A stretch of 49,793 nucleotides of DNA from a bacterium (GCA_030430245.1 JAUIFY010000010.1:1-49793), one strand, 5' to 3'. Positions 22,869-31,687 are shown, counted from the first letter of the stretch. Numbers and translations: made by a program. The notes: generated by a model not told the origin, from the letters alone.

Positions 22869-24935
22869 TCACTCCGCGCGCTGGAGGACTCGGACGACCT
22901 CCGCCGTCGCGTCCACCTCCACGAGATCGCCGTCGCGAATCGTCGAGGTCGCCCGTCCCGTCCCGATGACCGTCGGGATCTTGAGCTCGCGACACACGAT
23001 CGCCGCGTGACACGCCACGCCTCCGTCGTCGGTCACGATCGCCGCGCTCCTCTCCAGGAGCGGCATGAGCGCAGGACTCGACTGGATGGAGACCAGGACG
23101 TCGCCGTCGTCGAACGCGACACCCTCGGCCGTCGGAGACAGCACGACGCGCGCGCGCCCGCGAACGACTCCGGGCCATGCGGCCTGCCCCCGCAACACGC
23201 CCGAATCGGCGACCGGCTCGATGCGGCGGGCGCGGGCCAAGCGCATCAGCAGGTACTCCGTCTCGGAGACGAACTGCACGCGTTCGTCGTCGCCGAGAAG
23301 CTCGAACACGAAGCGGCGCCCGGCCAGCACCTCCTCCCGTCGTTCCTCCATCGTGCGAAGGTCCATGGTGCCGCGACGGAGCTCGGCCCACGTGACGACC
23401 TCCGGAGCGCGCTCGGGCGTGGAGAATCCGGCCTCGCGCGCCGCGGCGACGACGAGCGGCTCGACGAAATACCGCTCGATGTAAGGATAGAGGGAGCGGG
23501 CACGGAGCTCTTCCGCGCGCGCCTGGATCTCGGGATCGACGACGCCGTGTTTCTCGAACGCGATCAGCGTCCAAGCGGGGAGCGTCGTCGTGTACTCGCC
23601 GATGCGAATGAAGTACTCGGTTGCGTCTTCGAGCGTGCGGAACGGCGGCGCACCGGCGTCGACGAGCCTTCGGCCTTGCTCGTAGATCTCCCGGGCCCGG
23701 TCGAACGACGCGAGGAGTCGCTCGCGGTTCTTGCCGTCGAGATCGACGATCCAGGCAAGACCCGCATCGAAGGCCTCCTCCGACACGAAGTGATTCGCAA
23801 TGTCGTCGGCGCCCTGGATCGACATGAACTCCTCGATGAGGATCCCGAGGTCCTTGCCCGCATGCCGCGCGTCCGTCCAATGCGCGAGGATCGACGCTTC
23901 GACCAACGGCATCGGACGACGCACCATGGGTGCCCAGGGAACCGTCGAATCGACGATCGCCGCACGGTACTCGGCGGCGAGCGTCGTGATCGGGCGCGCC
24001 TGCAGGACGTGGAAGCGGTCGTCGGCGAGCGCCCACTCGGTGTCGACGGGATGGCCGTAATGATCCTCGATCCGGTCGAGCATGCGGGAGTACTCGATCA
24101 CCTGGTCCGTCGCGAGCTTCCGAGCTCGGCCGCGTTCGCCGAGCTCGTGCCAGCTCGGAGGCGCCCCCTCGGCATCGCAGAAGAGCGCCTTGGTCTGGTT
24201 GCCGACCTGCTCCTCCGCGATCCCCGTTCCGCCCCGCTCGATGACGTACTGATCGGGGTCGATCTGGCCGCTCACGATGGCCTCGCCGAGGCCGATGCAC
24301 GCCTCGATCAGACGCACGTCGGGCTCCTGGGTCACCGGATGCACGGAGAAGCCGATGCCGGAGACTTCGCTCCGAATCATCTGCTGGACGACCACGGCGA
24401 CCCCGAACGCGCCGACGCCGTAGCCGTTCGCCGCACCGTACGCGAGGGCCGATGCGCCGAAGATCGAGAGCCAACAGTCGCGGAGGCGATCGACGATGTG
24501 GTCGGGATCGACGTCGAGGTACGTGTCGAGCTGTCCGGCCCACGCGCTCGTGGCGCCGTCCTCGCACGTCGCACTCGACCGCACGGACACGCGATCGGCG
24601 CCGAGCGCACGCACGGCAGCGCCGAGGGCGTCGACCACCGGCTCCGGGACGGGTGCGCCACCGATCCGGGCGCGGATCTCTTCCGCGGCCCGGTCGACGG
24701 GAAGCGCCCGCGTTCCCACGCGCCCGACAGTGTCGGCGATCGCACCATCGGGGTCCGCGGCGCGCATGAACCGATCGAAGGCGCCGCGGGTCACGACGAA
24801 CCCGCCGGGGACCCGCATCCCCGCCCGAAGCAGCTCGCCGAGCGACGCGCCCTTGCCTCCCGCTTCGTCGGCCATCGTGCCGTCGAGCTCGTCGAGCCGC
24901 CGGATCCACCCCGCGGCCGCGTCATCCCGGTCCAT
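22869..24935 (-). CDS. PEP synthase/rifampin phosphotransferase-like dikinase (ATP-binding plus phospho-His domains)
   Basis: A 688-residue protein. Residues 1 to about 320 are a PPDK_N ATP-grasp domain: EAGGKGASLGELLRAG, then VSVRSSATCEDGATSAWAGQ with the usual SGN-like block and SGIGFSVHP, ending VLQARPITT. The mobile phospho-histidine domain is at the C-terminus, DDGGVACHAAIVCRELKIP, with catalytic His near 643. The PEP/pyruvate-binding barrel that follows in PEP synthase or PPDK is absent. Order and size match rifampin phosphotransferase and phenylphosphate-synthase-type enzymes, in which a middle domain binds the acceptor. The middle region (about 330-600) is unlike known rifampin-binding domains as far as I can see. 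ATG 24935 has a weak start context; an in-frame GTG at 24977 is possible. Confidence 0.8.
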   Translation of the reverse strand: MDRDDAAAGWIRRLDELDGTMADEAGGKGASLGELLRAGMRVPGGFVVTRGAFDRFMRAADPDGAIADTVGRVGTRALPVDRAAEEIRARIGGAPVPEPVVDALGAAVRALGADRVSVRSSATCEDGATSAWAGQLDTYLDVDPDHIVDRLRDCWLSIFGASALAYGAANGYGVGAFGVAVVVQQMIRSEVSGIGFSVHPVTQEPDVRLIEACIGLGEAIVSGQIDPDQYVIERGGTGIAEEQVGNQTKALFCDAEGAPPSWHELGERGRARKLATDQVIEYSRMLDRIEDHYGHPVDTEWALADDRFHVLQARPITTLAAEYRAAIVDSTVPWAPMVRRPMPLVEASILAHWTDARHAGKDLGILIEEFMSIQGADDIANHFVSEEAFDAGLAWIVDLDGKNRERLLASFDRAREIYEQGRRLVDAGAPPFRTLEDATEYFIRIGEYTTTLPAWTLIAFEKHGVVDPEIQARAEELRARSLYPYIERYFVEPLVVAAAREAGFSTPERAPEVVTWAELRRGTMDLRTMEERREEVLAGRRFVFELLGDDERVQFVSETEYLLMRLARARRIEPVADSGVLRGQAAWPGVVRGRARVVLSPTAEGVAFDDGDVLVSIQSSPALMPLLERSAAIVTDDGGVACHAAIVCRELKIPTVIGTGRATSTIRDGDLVEVDATAEVVRVLQRAE

Positions 24936-25212
24936 GCCGATCAGGGTGAAGAATCGGAGCGGCTCTGTCACCTCCACGATGTCACGCGGAGATCGGCCCC
25001 GCGCCCGGCGCACGGGACCACGAGGTGAAGCGGCGGCGATGGGACCGGGGCGTCCGAGAGGCACTTTCGCGACGTGCACGTCGTCACCCAACACCCCTTC
25101 GTGTCCGAGGCGCGCCTCGCCGACTCGGCCTCGAGCCGCCCTGGGGGTCTTCGACTTCTGAGCCTTCCGAGCGCGTTTCCCCTCATGGGCGAGCCGCGCT
25201 ACGGCTCTCTCC

Positions 25213-26286
25213 ATGAAGACCTACCGCGTCGTCCAATGGGGAACCGGCAACGTCGGGAACGAATCGCTGCGCTCGATTCTGGACCTTCCGCATCTCGAGC
25301 TCGCCGGCGTGCGCGTGTACTCCGACGAGAAGGCCGGCACGGACGCGGGATCGATCGCGGGTCGAGGCGCGGTCGGGGTCACGGCCACGAATCGCACCGA
25401 GGACGTCCTGGCCCTCGACGCCGACTGCGTCGCGTACATGCCGCGCAATACGGATCTGGACGACGTGTGTCGGATCCTCGCGTCCGGCAAGAACCTCGTC
25501 GCGACGCCGTTCCTCTTCTACGGACACGGCCTGCCCGACGCGGACCGGGCGCGCGTCGAGGCGGCCTGCGCCGAGGGCAGCAGCTCGGTGTGCGGCATGG
25601 GCATCCATCCGGGCCTCCTCGGCATGGTCCTACCCCTCGTGCTCTCCGGCGCCGTGCGCCGCATCGAGACGCTCACGATTCAGGAGCGCGCGAACTGGGA
25701 CTTCTACGACAGCCCCCGCATCACCTTCGACAACATGCGCTTCGGGAAGCCGCCGGAGGAAGCGACTCTCGACGCGAACCCGTTCGCGCGCTTCAACGGC
25801 GACCTCTTTCAGCAGCAGATCCACATGCTGGGCGCGGCGCTCCATGCCGGGCTCGACGAGGTGACGCAGGAGCAGACCCTGCTCGCAGCCGAGGAAGGCT
25901 TCGACGTCGCCGCCGGCCGCATCGAACGCGGCACCGTGCGCGGCCAGCGCTACCGCTGGCGCGGCGTCGCGCGGGGAGAGACGAAGATCGAGATCGACGC
26001 GCTCTGGACCCTCGGCCCGGACTACCCGTCCGACTGGCCCCGCCCGAAGGAAGGCTGGACGATCACGATCGAAGGCGAGCCCTCGCTCCGCACGCACTTC
26101 ATCAGCCTGGCGAGCTTCGCGCGCCGCGACGCGACGATCGAGGAGCACGTCCATGCGGCCGACATCGTGACCGCCATGCAGGCGATCCACGTGATCCCGG
26201 ACCTGTGCGAGGCCGCGCCGGGCATCCGCAGCCCGATCGATCTCCCGGCGCCCCGCTCGGCCCTCGGCTTCGGCGGGGCCGGCTAG
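25213..26286 (+). CDS. DapB-fold NAD(P)-dependent dehydrogenase (dihydrodipicolinate reductase N-terminal family)
   Basis: A 357-residue protein with a Rossmann fold from the first residues, YRVVQWGTGNVGNESLRS, where GTGNVG is the dinucleotide loop. The family, which includes 2,4-diaminopentanoate dehydrogenase and uncharacterised mycobacterial and proteobacterial enzymes, shares the middle CGMGIHPGLLGMVLPL and the later NMRFG and WTLGPDYPSDWP segments. The usual reaction is NAD(P)H-dependent reduction of an imine or oxidation of an amine; no specific substrate can be given here. ATG 25213 is the first in frame. It is divergent from the dikinase, 277 bp apart, and followed by an intergenic gap of 185 bp. 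Confidence 0.85.
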   Translation: MKTYRVVQWGTGNVGNESLRSILDLPHLELAGVRVYSDEKAGTDAGSIAGRGAVGVTATNRTEDVLALDADCVAYMPRNTDLDDVCRILASGKNLVATPFLFYGHGLPDADRARVEAACAEGSSSVCGMGIHPGLLGMVLPLVLSGAVRRIETLTIQERANWDFYDSPRITFDNMRFGKPPEEATLDANPFARFNGDLFQQQIHMLGAALHAGLDEVTQEQTLLAAEEGFDVAAGRIERGTVRGQRYRWRGVARGETKIEIDALWTLGPDYPSDWPRPKEGWTITIEGEPSLRTHFISLASFARRDATIEEHVHAADIVTAMQAIHVIPDLCEAAPGIRSPIDLPAPRSALGFGGAG

Positions 26287-26471
26287 GATCTCCGACCGAG
26301 AAGCGGGGATACCTTCGGCCACCGCGCCGGTCCGCTGGACGACGTCACGCTCGAGCGGGGAATCGGGCAGATGATTCCCCGGTCTCGCCTCCCGCCCGCG
26401 ATCGACCGCGATCGGAATTGGCGCCCTCGGTGCGAGCGCGACACGCTTCGGTCGAACCGAACGGAGCGGGG

Positions 26472-27218
26472 CTACGGCACCAGAACGACCGCACTCCCGC
26501 CGACGACGGTGCCGCCACACGGGCCGCCCGAGCAGTCGACCGAGACCGTCTCGCCGAGACGCGCCACGGGACGGCCGCCTCCCGCGAGCGACACGAGCGA
26601 CCCTTCGACCGCGGTCGAGGCCGACGAGCGCAGCGTCGCCTGCGCGGTGCCACTCAGCTCCGCAGTCGCCGAGGCGTCGACGGTGACGTTCACGCCCTCG
26701 ATCCGCACGTCGCCTCCTCCGGTCCGCGTGTCGATCACGAGATCCCCGTCGTCGACCCGAACCACGGAGAGGATCGCGTCGAGCTGGCTGCGGAGAAGAT
26801 CGACCTCCTCGCGCAGGGCGACGACCTCGTCGCTCATCTCGTCGACAGTGCGGACCCCGGGCGTGCAGCCGGGGATTCGCGCGGCGCACCGGCCGATGCC
26901 ATCGGTCATGTAGATCACACAGCCCTCGGGCGGCGTCGTGCTCTCCGGTGTTCCTTCCGCGCCGAGCAGGCACCCGCGAGCCCGCTCTCCCTTGAGACAG
27001 GTGCCGGCGTTGGCGAACGGCTCGAACAGCGTGTCGAGATCGGGCGCCCACTCGAAGTCGGCCCGGTCCAGGACGCCCTTCGCGTAGACGCGGACGACCC
27101 CGTCCTTGTCGGACGCGACCGCCTTGCAGGCGCGAAGCGCGTCGGCGGGCGCCGGGACGAGGGTGAGGAGCACGCCCGCGAGGGCGAACACGAGAGCCGG
27201 ACCAGTTCGGGAACGCAT
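26472..27218 (-). CDS. Secreted coiled-coil protein with spike-like beta-helix and PAAR-like tip
   Basis: A 248-residue exported protein with an N-terminal signal peptide (cleavage after ADA). Residues about 30-120 are a Cys-containing head. A coiled coil follows at about 125-155 (EVVALREEVDLLRSQLDAIL). Next come repeated short beta strands with a spike-helix rhythm (GGDVRIEGVNVTVDASATAEL and ATLRSSASTAVEGSLV). The end, GRPVARLGETVSVDCSG followed by VVGGSAVVLVP, resembles the end of phage spike and PAAR-type tips. The predicted form is a trimeric rod. There is no phage or type VI gene nearby. It lies just downstream of the Kazal-domain gene on the same strand, separated by 114 bp. Function is unknown. 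Confidence 0.65.
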   Translation of the reverse strand: MRSRTGPALVFALAGVLLTLVPAPADALRACKAVASDKDGVVRVYAKGVLDRADFEWAPDLDTLFEPFANAGTCLKGERARGCLLGAEGTPESTTPPEGCVIYMTDGIGRCAARIPGCTPGVRTVDEMSDEVVALREEVDLLRSQLDAILSVVRVDDGDLVIDTRTGGGDVRIEGVNVTVDASATAELSGTAQATLRSSASTAVEGSLVSLAGGGRPVARLGETVSVDCSGGPCGGTVVGGSAVVLVP

Positions 27219-27332
27219 GCTCCGAACCTAGCGGAGTCGAACCGCCGCGCCAGGGGTTCCCGGCCGCGGCGTGCGGGATCGCCCCGATCGGGCACCGGGG
27301 CCGGTTCCGCCGAGCCGGCCGTCCCCGGAGGC

Positions 27333-28481
27333 TCAGCTGCAGCTTCCGTCGCTCCACTTCGTCACGCCGGCGGACGCAGCCCAGCACGAGTTCGAGTACT
27401 CCTTCCCGTCGCAGCCGCAGACGGGGTCCACCTGAGCCGGGCAGATCGCGCCGAGATCCACCTTGGACGGATCGAAGCACGGAGTCTCGCACGATCCGGG
27501 CTCGTAGGACGTCACGCCGCTGTTCTCGGCGAAGCAGGAGTTCGAGTACTCCTTGCCGTCGCAGCCACAGACCGGATCGACGTTGGCGAGGCAAATCGCG
27601 CCCGGGTCGATCTTCGAGGGATCGATGCAGCCGTCCGTGCACGCGCCCCGCGACCAGAAGGTCACCCCGCTGACCTCGGCGACGCAAGAGTTGGAGTATT
27701 CCTTCCCGTCGCAGCCGCAGACGGGCTCCTCGACCGCGAGGCAGAGCTCCTCGGGGTCGATCTTCGAAGGATCGATGCAACCGTCCGTGCACGCGCCGTC
27801 GTCCCACGACTCGACACCGTTCGCGCGGGCTTCGCACTCGTTCGCGTACGTCCGGTCGTCGCAGCCGCACACGGGGTCGTACTCGGTCGTGCACACCGCA
27901 TCGGGGTCGATGTCGTCGGGGTCGATGCAGCCGTCCATGCACGCGCCGGGGCTCCAAGACGTGAGGCCGGACTTCTGGGCCTCGCACGAGTTCGAATAGG
28001 TCTTCGCGTCGCAGCCACAGACCGGAACGAAGTTCCGCGGGCACACGCCGTCGGGGTCGATCAGGTTCGAATCGACGCACCCCTTACGGTTCCTGCACAC
28101 GTCGAGCACGGCCTCCTGGACCGCTCCCGAGAGGGAACGGTCGGGGTCGTCGGCGTTGCAGACCCCGACCCGCCTCTTGAGCTCGATCTTCATCTGCTCG
28201 TGGGTCGGACGGTCGGTATCGGAGGCGTCGCCGAGACACGAGCAACGCGGGTCGCGCACGAAGCAGAGAAGGTTGCGCAGCGTCGACGTCGCCCCGACCA
28301 TCTGCGCGTACACCTTCTCCTTCGCGTCGTCATCACTCCCGAAGAGAACGCTCCCGGCTTCGGAGCAGCTGTACTCGAGGGGACCGGCGGCGGCGCGGGG
28401 TGCGAACGAGGCCGCGAAGAGAAGACTGCCGGCGAGCCAAACGAAGCATGCCGTCGTACGACCGGGTGCGCTGCGCATCAT
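27333..28481 (-). CDS. Secreted protein with five tandem Kazal-type protease-inhibitor domains
   Basis: ATG 28481 follows AGGAGGTTTCAG. The 382-residue protein has a signal peptide ending PRAAAG and an N-terminal Cys-rich domain (about 36-134). Residues 135-382 consist of five Kazal modules with an exact 50-residue period. Each has C-x-x-x-x-x-x-PVCGCD-x-x-x-Y-x-N-x-C and a final G-(A/S)-C. By Kazal convention the P1 residue is two after the second Cys, giving Arg149 in module 1, Thr199 in module 2 and Ala249, Ala299 and Ala349 in modules 3-5. This predicts a trypsin-like target for module 1 and elastase-like targets for the last three. The protein should be extracytoplasmic and inhibit host, predator or own proteases. 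Confidence 0.9.
   Translation of the reverse strand: MMRSAPGRTTACFVWLAGSLLFAASFAPRAAAGPLEYSCSEAGSVLFGSDDDAKEKVYAQMVGATSTLRNLLCFVRDPRCSCLGDASDTDRPTHEQMKIELKRRVGVCNADDPDRSLSGAVQEAVLDVCRNRKGCVDSNLIDPDGVCPRNFVPVCGCDAKTYSNSCEAQKSGLTSWSPGACMDGCIDPDDIDPDAVCTTEYDPVCGCDDRTYANECEARANGVESWDDGACTDGCIDPSKIDPEELCLAVEEPVCGCDGKEYSNSCVAEVSGVTFWSRGACTDGCIDPSKIDPGAICLANVDPVCGCDGKEYSNSCFAENSGVTSYEPGSCETPCFDPSKVDLGAICPAQVDPVCGCDGKEYSNSCWAASAGVTKWSDGSCS
27336..28079 (-). repeat. 150-bp tandem repeat array encoding Kazal modules
   Basis: Five consecutive 150-bp units encode the five Kazal modules. The short sequence coding CGCDGKEYSNSC is nearly unchanged in units 3, 4 and 5, and the spacer CIDPSKIDP is shared by units 3 and 4, with CFDPSKVDL in unit 5. 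Units 1 and 2 are more diverged, which suggests growth of the array from an old core by duplication of later units. Confidence 0.85.
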
Positions 28482-28596
28482 CTGAAACCTCCTCGGAAGC
28501 TCGAACTCGGGACCCGGGTCGAGCCGTGCCACCACCCCCTCAAGGACCGAACGCCGTGTCAAGACGCGACCGACACGGCGATTGCCGGGGAGCGGC

Positions 28597-29976
28597 TCAT
28601 TCCCCGAGGATCATGCTCGCCGCTGCGATCGCCACCTGGGCCGAGCCGTAGACGCCCATCACCTTGGCCGCGCTGGTACGCTCGCCGATGAGATACAGGC
28701 CGTCGACGCCTTCCGCGCGGATGTCGATCAGGTTGCGACCGACGTTGCCCGGGGTCTCGATGAGTGTCGCGGGGCCGAACGAGCGGAGCTTCCACTCGGC
28801 CTTGGAGACGATGCCCGGGAAGAACTCCTCGATCTCGCGATCCCAGTCGTCGAAGAGCTTGCGCAAGGCGGCCTTGTGGCTCGCCTCCTTGATCCGGAAG
28901 ATGTCGGGCTTCTCCCACCAGCCGGTCTGGATCCAGAACGTCGCCTCGTACTTGCTCGTGTCGTCCGAGTATTCGAGCGAGCTCGCGCACCATGGGCGGC
29001 CCGTGTGCGGGCCCTGCTGCACCCAACGCGGTCCGGTGTGATCCCAGAGCGACGGGTCCGAGTGCCCGTACGTGACGGTCGCGTCGTTCAGCGTCTTCCG
29101 GTGGAGGTGGCGCAGGCGGTCGGCGTACCAGGGGGAGAGGTCGTCTTCGTTCAGGATGTTGAAGATGTCCCAGATCGCGACGGCCGACACGACGACCGGC
29201 GCCTCGAGGATCTCCGCATCGACGAACTCCGTGGGCACCCGCGGCCGGCCGGTGTCGACCTCGACGCCGACGACCCGCCCCTTCTCGACCACGATCCGCG
29301 ACACGGAGGTTCCGGTGCGGATCTCGCCGCCGTTCTCCTCGATCGATTCGACGAGGGGCCCGGCGATGGCGCCACTCCCCCCCTTCACCCAGTAGGACTT
29401 CGACGGGAACTCACCGAGCGTGTCGAGCTGCTTCTTCACGCTGTAGAAGAGCATGCCGGCCGAGTAGTCGGTCGGGATCGGCAGCGTGCCGCCGAAGAGC
29501 CAGCCGAGGTAGCGGAAGAAGTCGATGACGTTCTCGTCGTTCGTTCGCTCCTGCACGAACTGCTCGATCGAGACGTCGTCGAGCTCCTCGATCTGCTCGT
29601 ACGTCCAATCCTTCGCGGTCGTCATGTAGACCTTCGCGAACTCCGCGAGCGAGCCGCGCACGAGCCCGTCGATGTCCTTCCACGCGCCGCCCATGAACAC
29701 CTTGCCGCTGTTCGTCCAGCGGCAGACGTTCTCGGGCATCTCCTTGCCGATGCGGCGGAAGATCTCGTCCTGACTGCCGGCGAGGATGAGCCCCTTGATG
29801 CCGTTGTCGATCGCCGAGTCGTGCGTCCGTCCACTCGCGGCGCGGCCGCCGAGGCCCTCGCGCCCCGACTTCTCGAGGACGAGGACGCGCTTGCCCGCCT
29901 TGGTCAGCAGCGCCGCCAGGTTCAGGCCGCCCATGCCGCCGCCCACGATGATGACGTCGAAGGATTCCGTGCTCAT
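28597..29976 (-). CDS. FAD-dependent oxidoreductase, phytoene-desaturase/flavin-amine-oxidase-like
   Basis: A 459-residue flavoprotein with the N-terminal Rossmann motif VIIVGGGMGGLNLAALL (GxGxxG at 12-17) and the second ADP-binding patch LGGRAASGRTHD. The C-terminal FAD-binding end GVDGLYLIGERTSAAKVMG is characteristic of the carotenoid desaturase and flavin amine oxidase families (GLYLxGExT). It is shorter than CrtI (about 490-500). The substrate is unknown; a steroid, lipid or carotenoid is plausible because a P450 and a thioesterase gene are in the region, but this is inference. ATG 29976 is preceded by GGGAG. It is divergent from a TetR regulator across two palindromes and is its most likely target. 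Confidence 0.87.
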   Translation of the reverse strand: MSTESFDVIIVGGGMGGLNLAALLTKAGKRVLVLEKSGREGLGGRAASGRTHDSAIDNGIKGLILAGSQDEIFRRIGKEMPENVCRWTNSGKVFMGGAWKDIDGLVRGSLAEFAKVYMTTAKDWTYEQIEELDDVSIEQFVQERTNDENVIDFFRYLGWLFGGTLPIPTDYSAGMLFYSVKKQLDTLGEFPSKSYWVKGGSGAIAGPLVESIEENGGEIRTGTSVSRIVVEKGRVVGVEVDTGRPRVPTEFVDAEILEAPVVVSAVAIWDIFNILNEDDLSPWYADRLRHLHRKTLNDATVTYGHSDPSLWDHTGPRWVQQGPHTGRPWCASSLEYSDDTSKYEATFWIQTGWWEKPDIFRIKEASHKAALRKLFDDWDREIEEFFPGIVSKAEWKLRSFGPATLIETPGNVGRNLIDIRAEGVDGLYLIGERTSAAKVMGVYGSAQVAIAAASMILGE

Positions 29977-29996
29977 TTGGCGTCTCCCGGTCTATG

Positions 29997-30023
29997 GTTT
30001 ACACATCTGAGAAACTTGTAAAC
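29997..30023. promoter_or_regulatory. Palindromic operator 1 (GTTTACA-N13-TGTAAAC)
   Basis: Perfect 7-bp inverted repeat with a 13-base spacer, 21 bases upstream of the FAD oxidoreductase start, in an AT-rich strip within a GC-rich genome. The position fits a TetR operator that overlaps the oxidoreductase promoter. Binding by the adjacent TetR protein is inference. Confidence 0.7.
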
Positions 30024-30061
30024 ATCATGTGCCAGATCTTGCAAATGGGCGCTGGAAAATT

Positions 30062-30087
30062 GTTACGTTTCTGCTTTAGTTCGTAAC
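30062..30087. promoter_or_regulatory. Palindromic operator 2 (GTTACG-N14-CGTAAC)
   Basis: Perfect 6-bp inverted repeat with a 14-base spacer, ending 17 bases before ATG 30105 of the TetR gene. Its half-sites share the GTTA/TAAC core with operator 1. The position would permit autoregulation of the TetR gene. Prediction from sequence only. Confidence 0.6.
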
Positions 30088-30104
30088 GGTCACGGCGATC
30101 TTCG

Positions 30105-30722
30105 ATGGGCGCACCCGCACGCAGCACGGCCACGCGAGAGGCCATTCTCACCGCCGCCGAGCACATCTTCGGCGAGCGCGGGTTCAGCAAGACCTCCCTG
30201 GAGGACGTCGCCGCGGCGGCCTCCGTCTCCCGGCCCCTCGTCTACCGCTACTTCGGAGACAAGAAGGATCTCTTCGCGCTCGTGATGCAGCGCGTGCTCC
30301 GGGAATGGAACGAGGCGCTGGTGGCCGAGGCCGACCGCACCACGCCCGGCACGGCACACACGCTGCGGCTGGTTCTGACCGCGTGCCTCGAGTTCGCGCG
30401 GAGCCGGACGATCCTGCGGGGCCTCCTCCTGCGGGACTCCGGGCTCGTCCGCTCCCAGATCGGCGACGTGCTCGACGAAGGCCGCGACCTGCTCCCGGCA
30501 CTCATCGCCCGCGTCCTCGCCGAAGGCGTCGAGCGAGGCGACGTGCGCTCCGACCTGGACCCGGCCGACCTCGCCCACGTCGTCTCCGAGGTCTTCGTGT
30601 CGTACACCCTGCTCGTCCTGCAGGGGGCGAACGACCAGGTCGGAGAGCGCCGCGTGAACGCGGTGATCGAAACCCTGCTTCACGGCGTGATCGCCACGGC
30701 ACCCCGCTCTTCGGGCGGATAG
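30105..30722 (+). CDS. TetR family transcriptional regulator
   Basis: The 205-residue protein begins with a helix-turn-helix domain at about 10-57: REAILTAAEHIFGERGFSKTS, then LEDVAAAASVSRPLVYRYFG and DKKDLFALV. This is the canonical TetR_N pattern, with YRYFG before helix 4. The rest is an all-helical ligand-binding domain that should dimerise. The ligand is unknown. It is divergent from the FAD oxidoreductase, and two palindromes lie between their starts. The thioesterase 158 bp downstream on the same strand could be co-transcribed and co-regulated. ATG 30105 is the first start in frame that keeps the N-terminal helix short. Confidence 0.92.
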   Translation: MGAPARSTATREAILTAAEHIFGERGFSKTSLEDVAAAASVSRPLVYRYFGDKKDLFALVMQRVLREWNEALVAEADRTTPGTAHTLRLVLTACLEFARSRTILRGLLLRDSGLVRSQIGDVLDEGRDLLPALIARVLAEGVERGDVRSDLDPADLAHVVSEVFVSYTLLVLQGANDQVGERRVNAVIETLLHGVIATAPRSSGG

Positions 30723-30880
30723 CGGGGCGCCGCGTTCGACGCCGAACGGGCCGCGAAACGGGCCCCGGCGGCCGGGCCTCCGGACGCGCCTTCCCCCGGA
30801 GTCCATGGGTCGGTCGGCTCGACGCGACACACGCCCCCGCAACTGGTCGGCGCGGAGCCCGTTCCGTAGGGTCCCTCCGC

Positions 30881-31687
30881 ATGCCCACCCGGTTCGAACG
30901 CGACACCGCCGTCACGCGGATCTCCGAGAACACGTTCGAGGCGCGGCTCGATCGCGCGTGGTGGATCGTTCGCGGGCCGAACGGCGGCTATCTCGCGGCG
31001 ATCCTCGTGCGCGCGATGGAGGCCGCGATCGGCGATCCCGAGCGCTCGCTTCGGTCGCTCACCGTGCACTACCTCCGACCGCCCGCGGAGGGAGCGGCCA
31101 GGGTCTCGACGACGATCGAGCGCACGGGACGCGGGCTCTCGACGATCACGGCGCGTCTCGAGCAGAGCGGCGCCCTGCAGGCCATCGCGACGGCCGCCTT
31201 CGCGAAGCCGCGCGGGGGCGCGGAGATGCTGCACGCGACCCCTCCGAAGGTGCCCCCGCCGGAGGAGTGCGCCGTCCGGAAGCTCGGCGGCGTCCCGATG
31301 CAGGCGCAGCTCGACAAGCGCATCGCGATCGGGCCCACGTCCTTCGACCCGTCCGAACGCACGCGCGAGGCCCGGACCGGCGGATGGCTCCGGCTCGCCG
31401 AGCCGACCGCGCTCGACACCGCTCTACTGGCCGCCTACACGGACGCGTGGCCGCCCGCGGTCTTCGCCTCGTCGGAGACGCCGCCGCTCACGGGCGGAGT
31501 TCCGACGGTCGACCTGACCGTCCACGTCCGGAGCCCCCTTCCCTTCTCGGTCGCGCCGGACGAGTTCGTCCTGGTCGTGTTCCGCACCCGCTACGTGAGT
31601 GACGGCTTCCTCGAGGAGGACGGCGAGATCTGGACGCGCGACGGGCGCCTCCTCGCCCACTCGCGCCAGCTCGGTGTCGCCCTCTGA
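30881..31687 (+). CDS. Acyl-CoA thioesterase family protein (TesB-like double hot-dog)
   Basis: A 268-residue protein made of two hot-dog units. The first contains WWIVRGPNGGYLAAILVRAM, the entrance segment seen in TesB-like and 4HBT_3 proteins, with LRSLTVHYLRPP as the next strand. The second has GGWLRLAEPTALDTALLAAY and ends in FLEEDGEIWTRDGRLLAHSRQL, the usual C-terminal strand pair. It should hydrolyse acyl-CoA esters in the cytoplasm; chain length is not predictable. ATG 30881 gives the family start; no strong ribosome binding site is seen (GGGTCCCTCC is not one). It follows the TetR gene and precedes the glycan island. Confidence 0.85.
   Translation: MPTRFERDTAVTRISENTFEARLDRAWWIVRGPNGGYLAAILVRAMEAAIGDPERSLRSLTVHYLRPPAEGAARVSTTIERTGRGLSTITARLEQSGALQAIATAAFAKPRGGAEMLHATPPKVPPPEECAVRKLGGVPMQAQLDKRIAIGPTSFDPSERTREARTGGWLRLAEPTALDTALLAAYTDAWPPAVFASSETPPLTGGVPTVDLTVHVRSPLPFSVAPDEFVLVVFRTRYVSDGFLEEDGEIWTRDGRLLAHSRQLGVAL

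Noticed and set aside
23007..25028. Long plus-strand open frame opposite the dikinase
   Set aside because: Shadow frame; the dikinase on the minus strand carries complete ATP-grasp and phospho-His motifs.
27336..28079. CRISPR-like array because of regular repeats
   Set aside because: Units are 150 bp, in frame, without unique spacers, and each encodes a Kazal domain.
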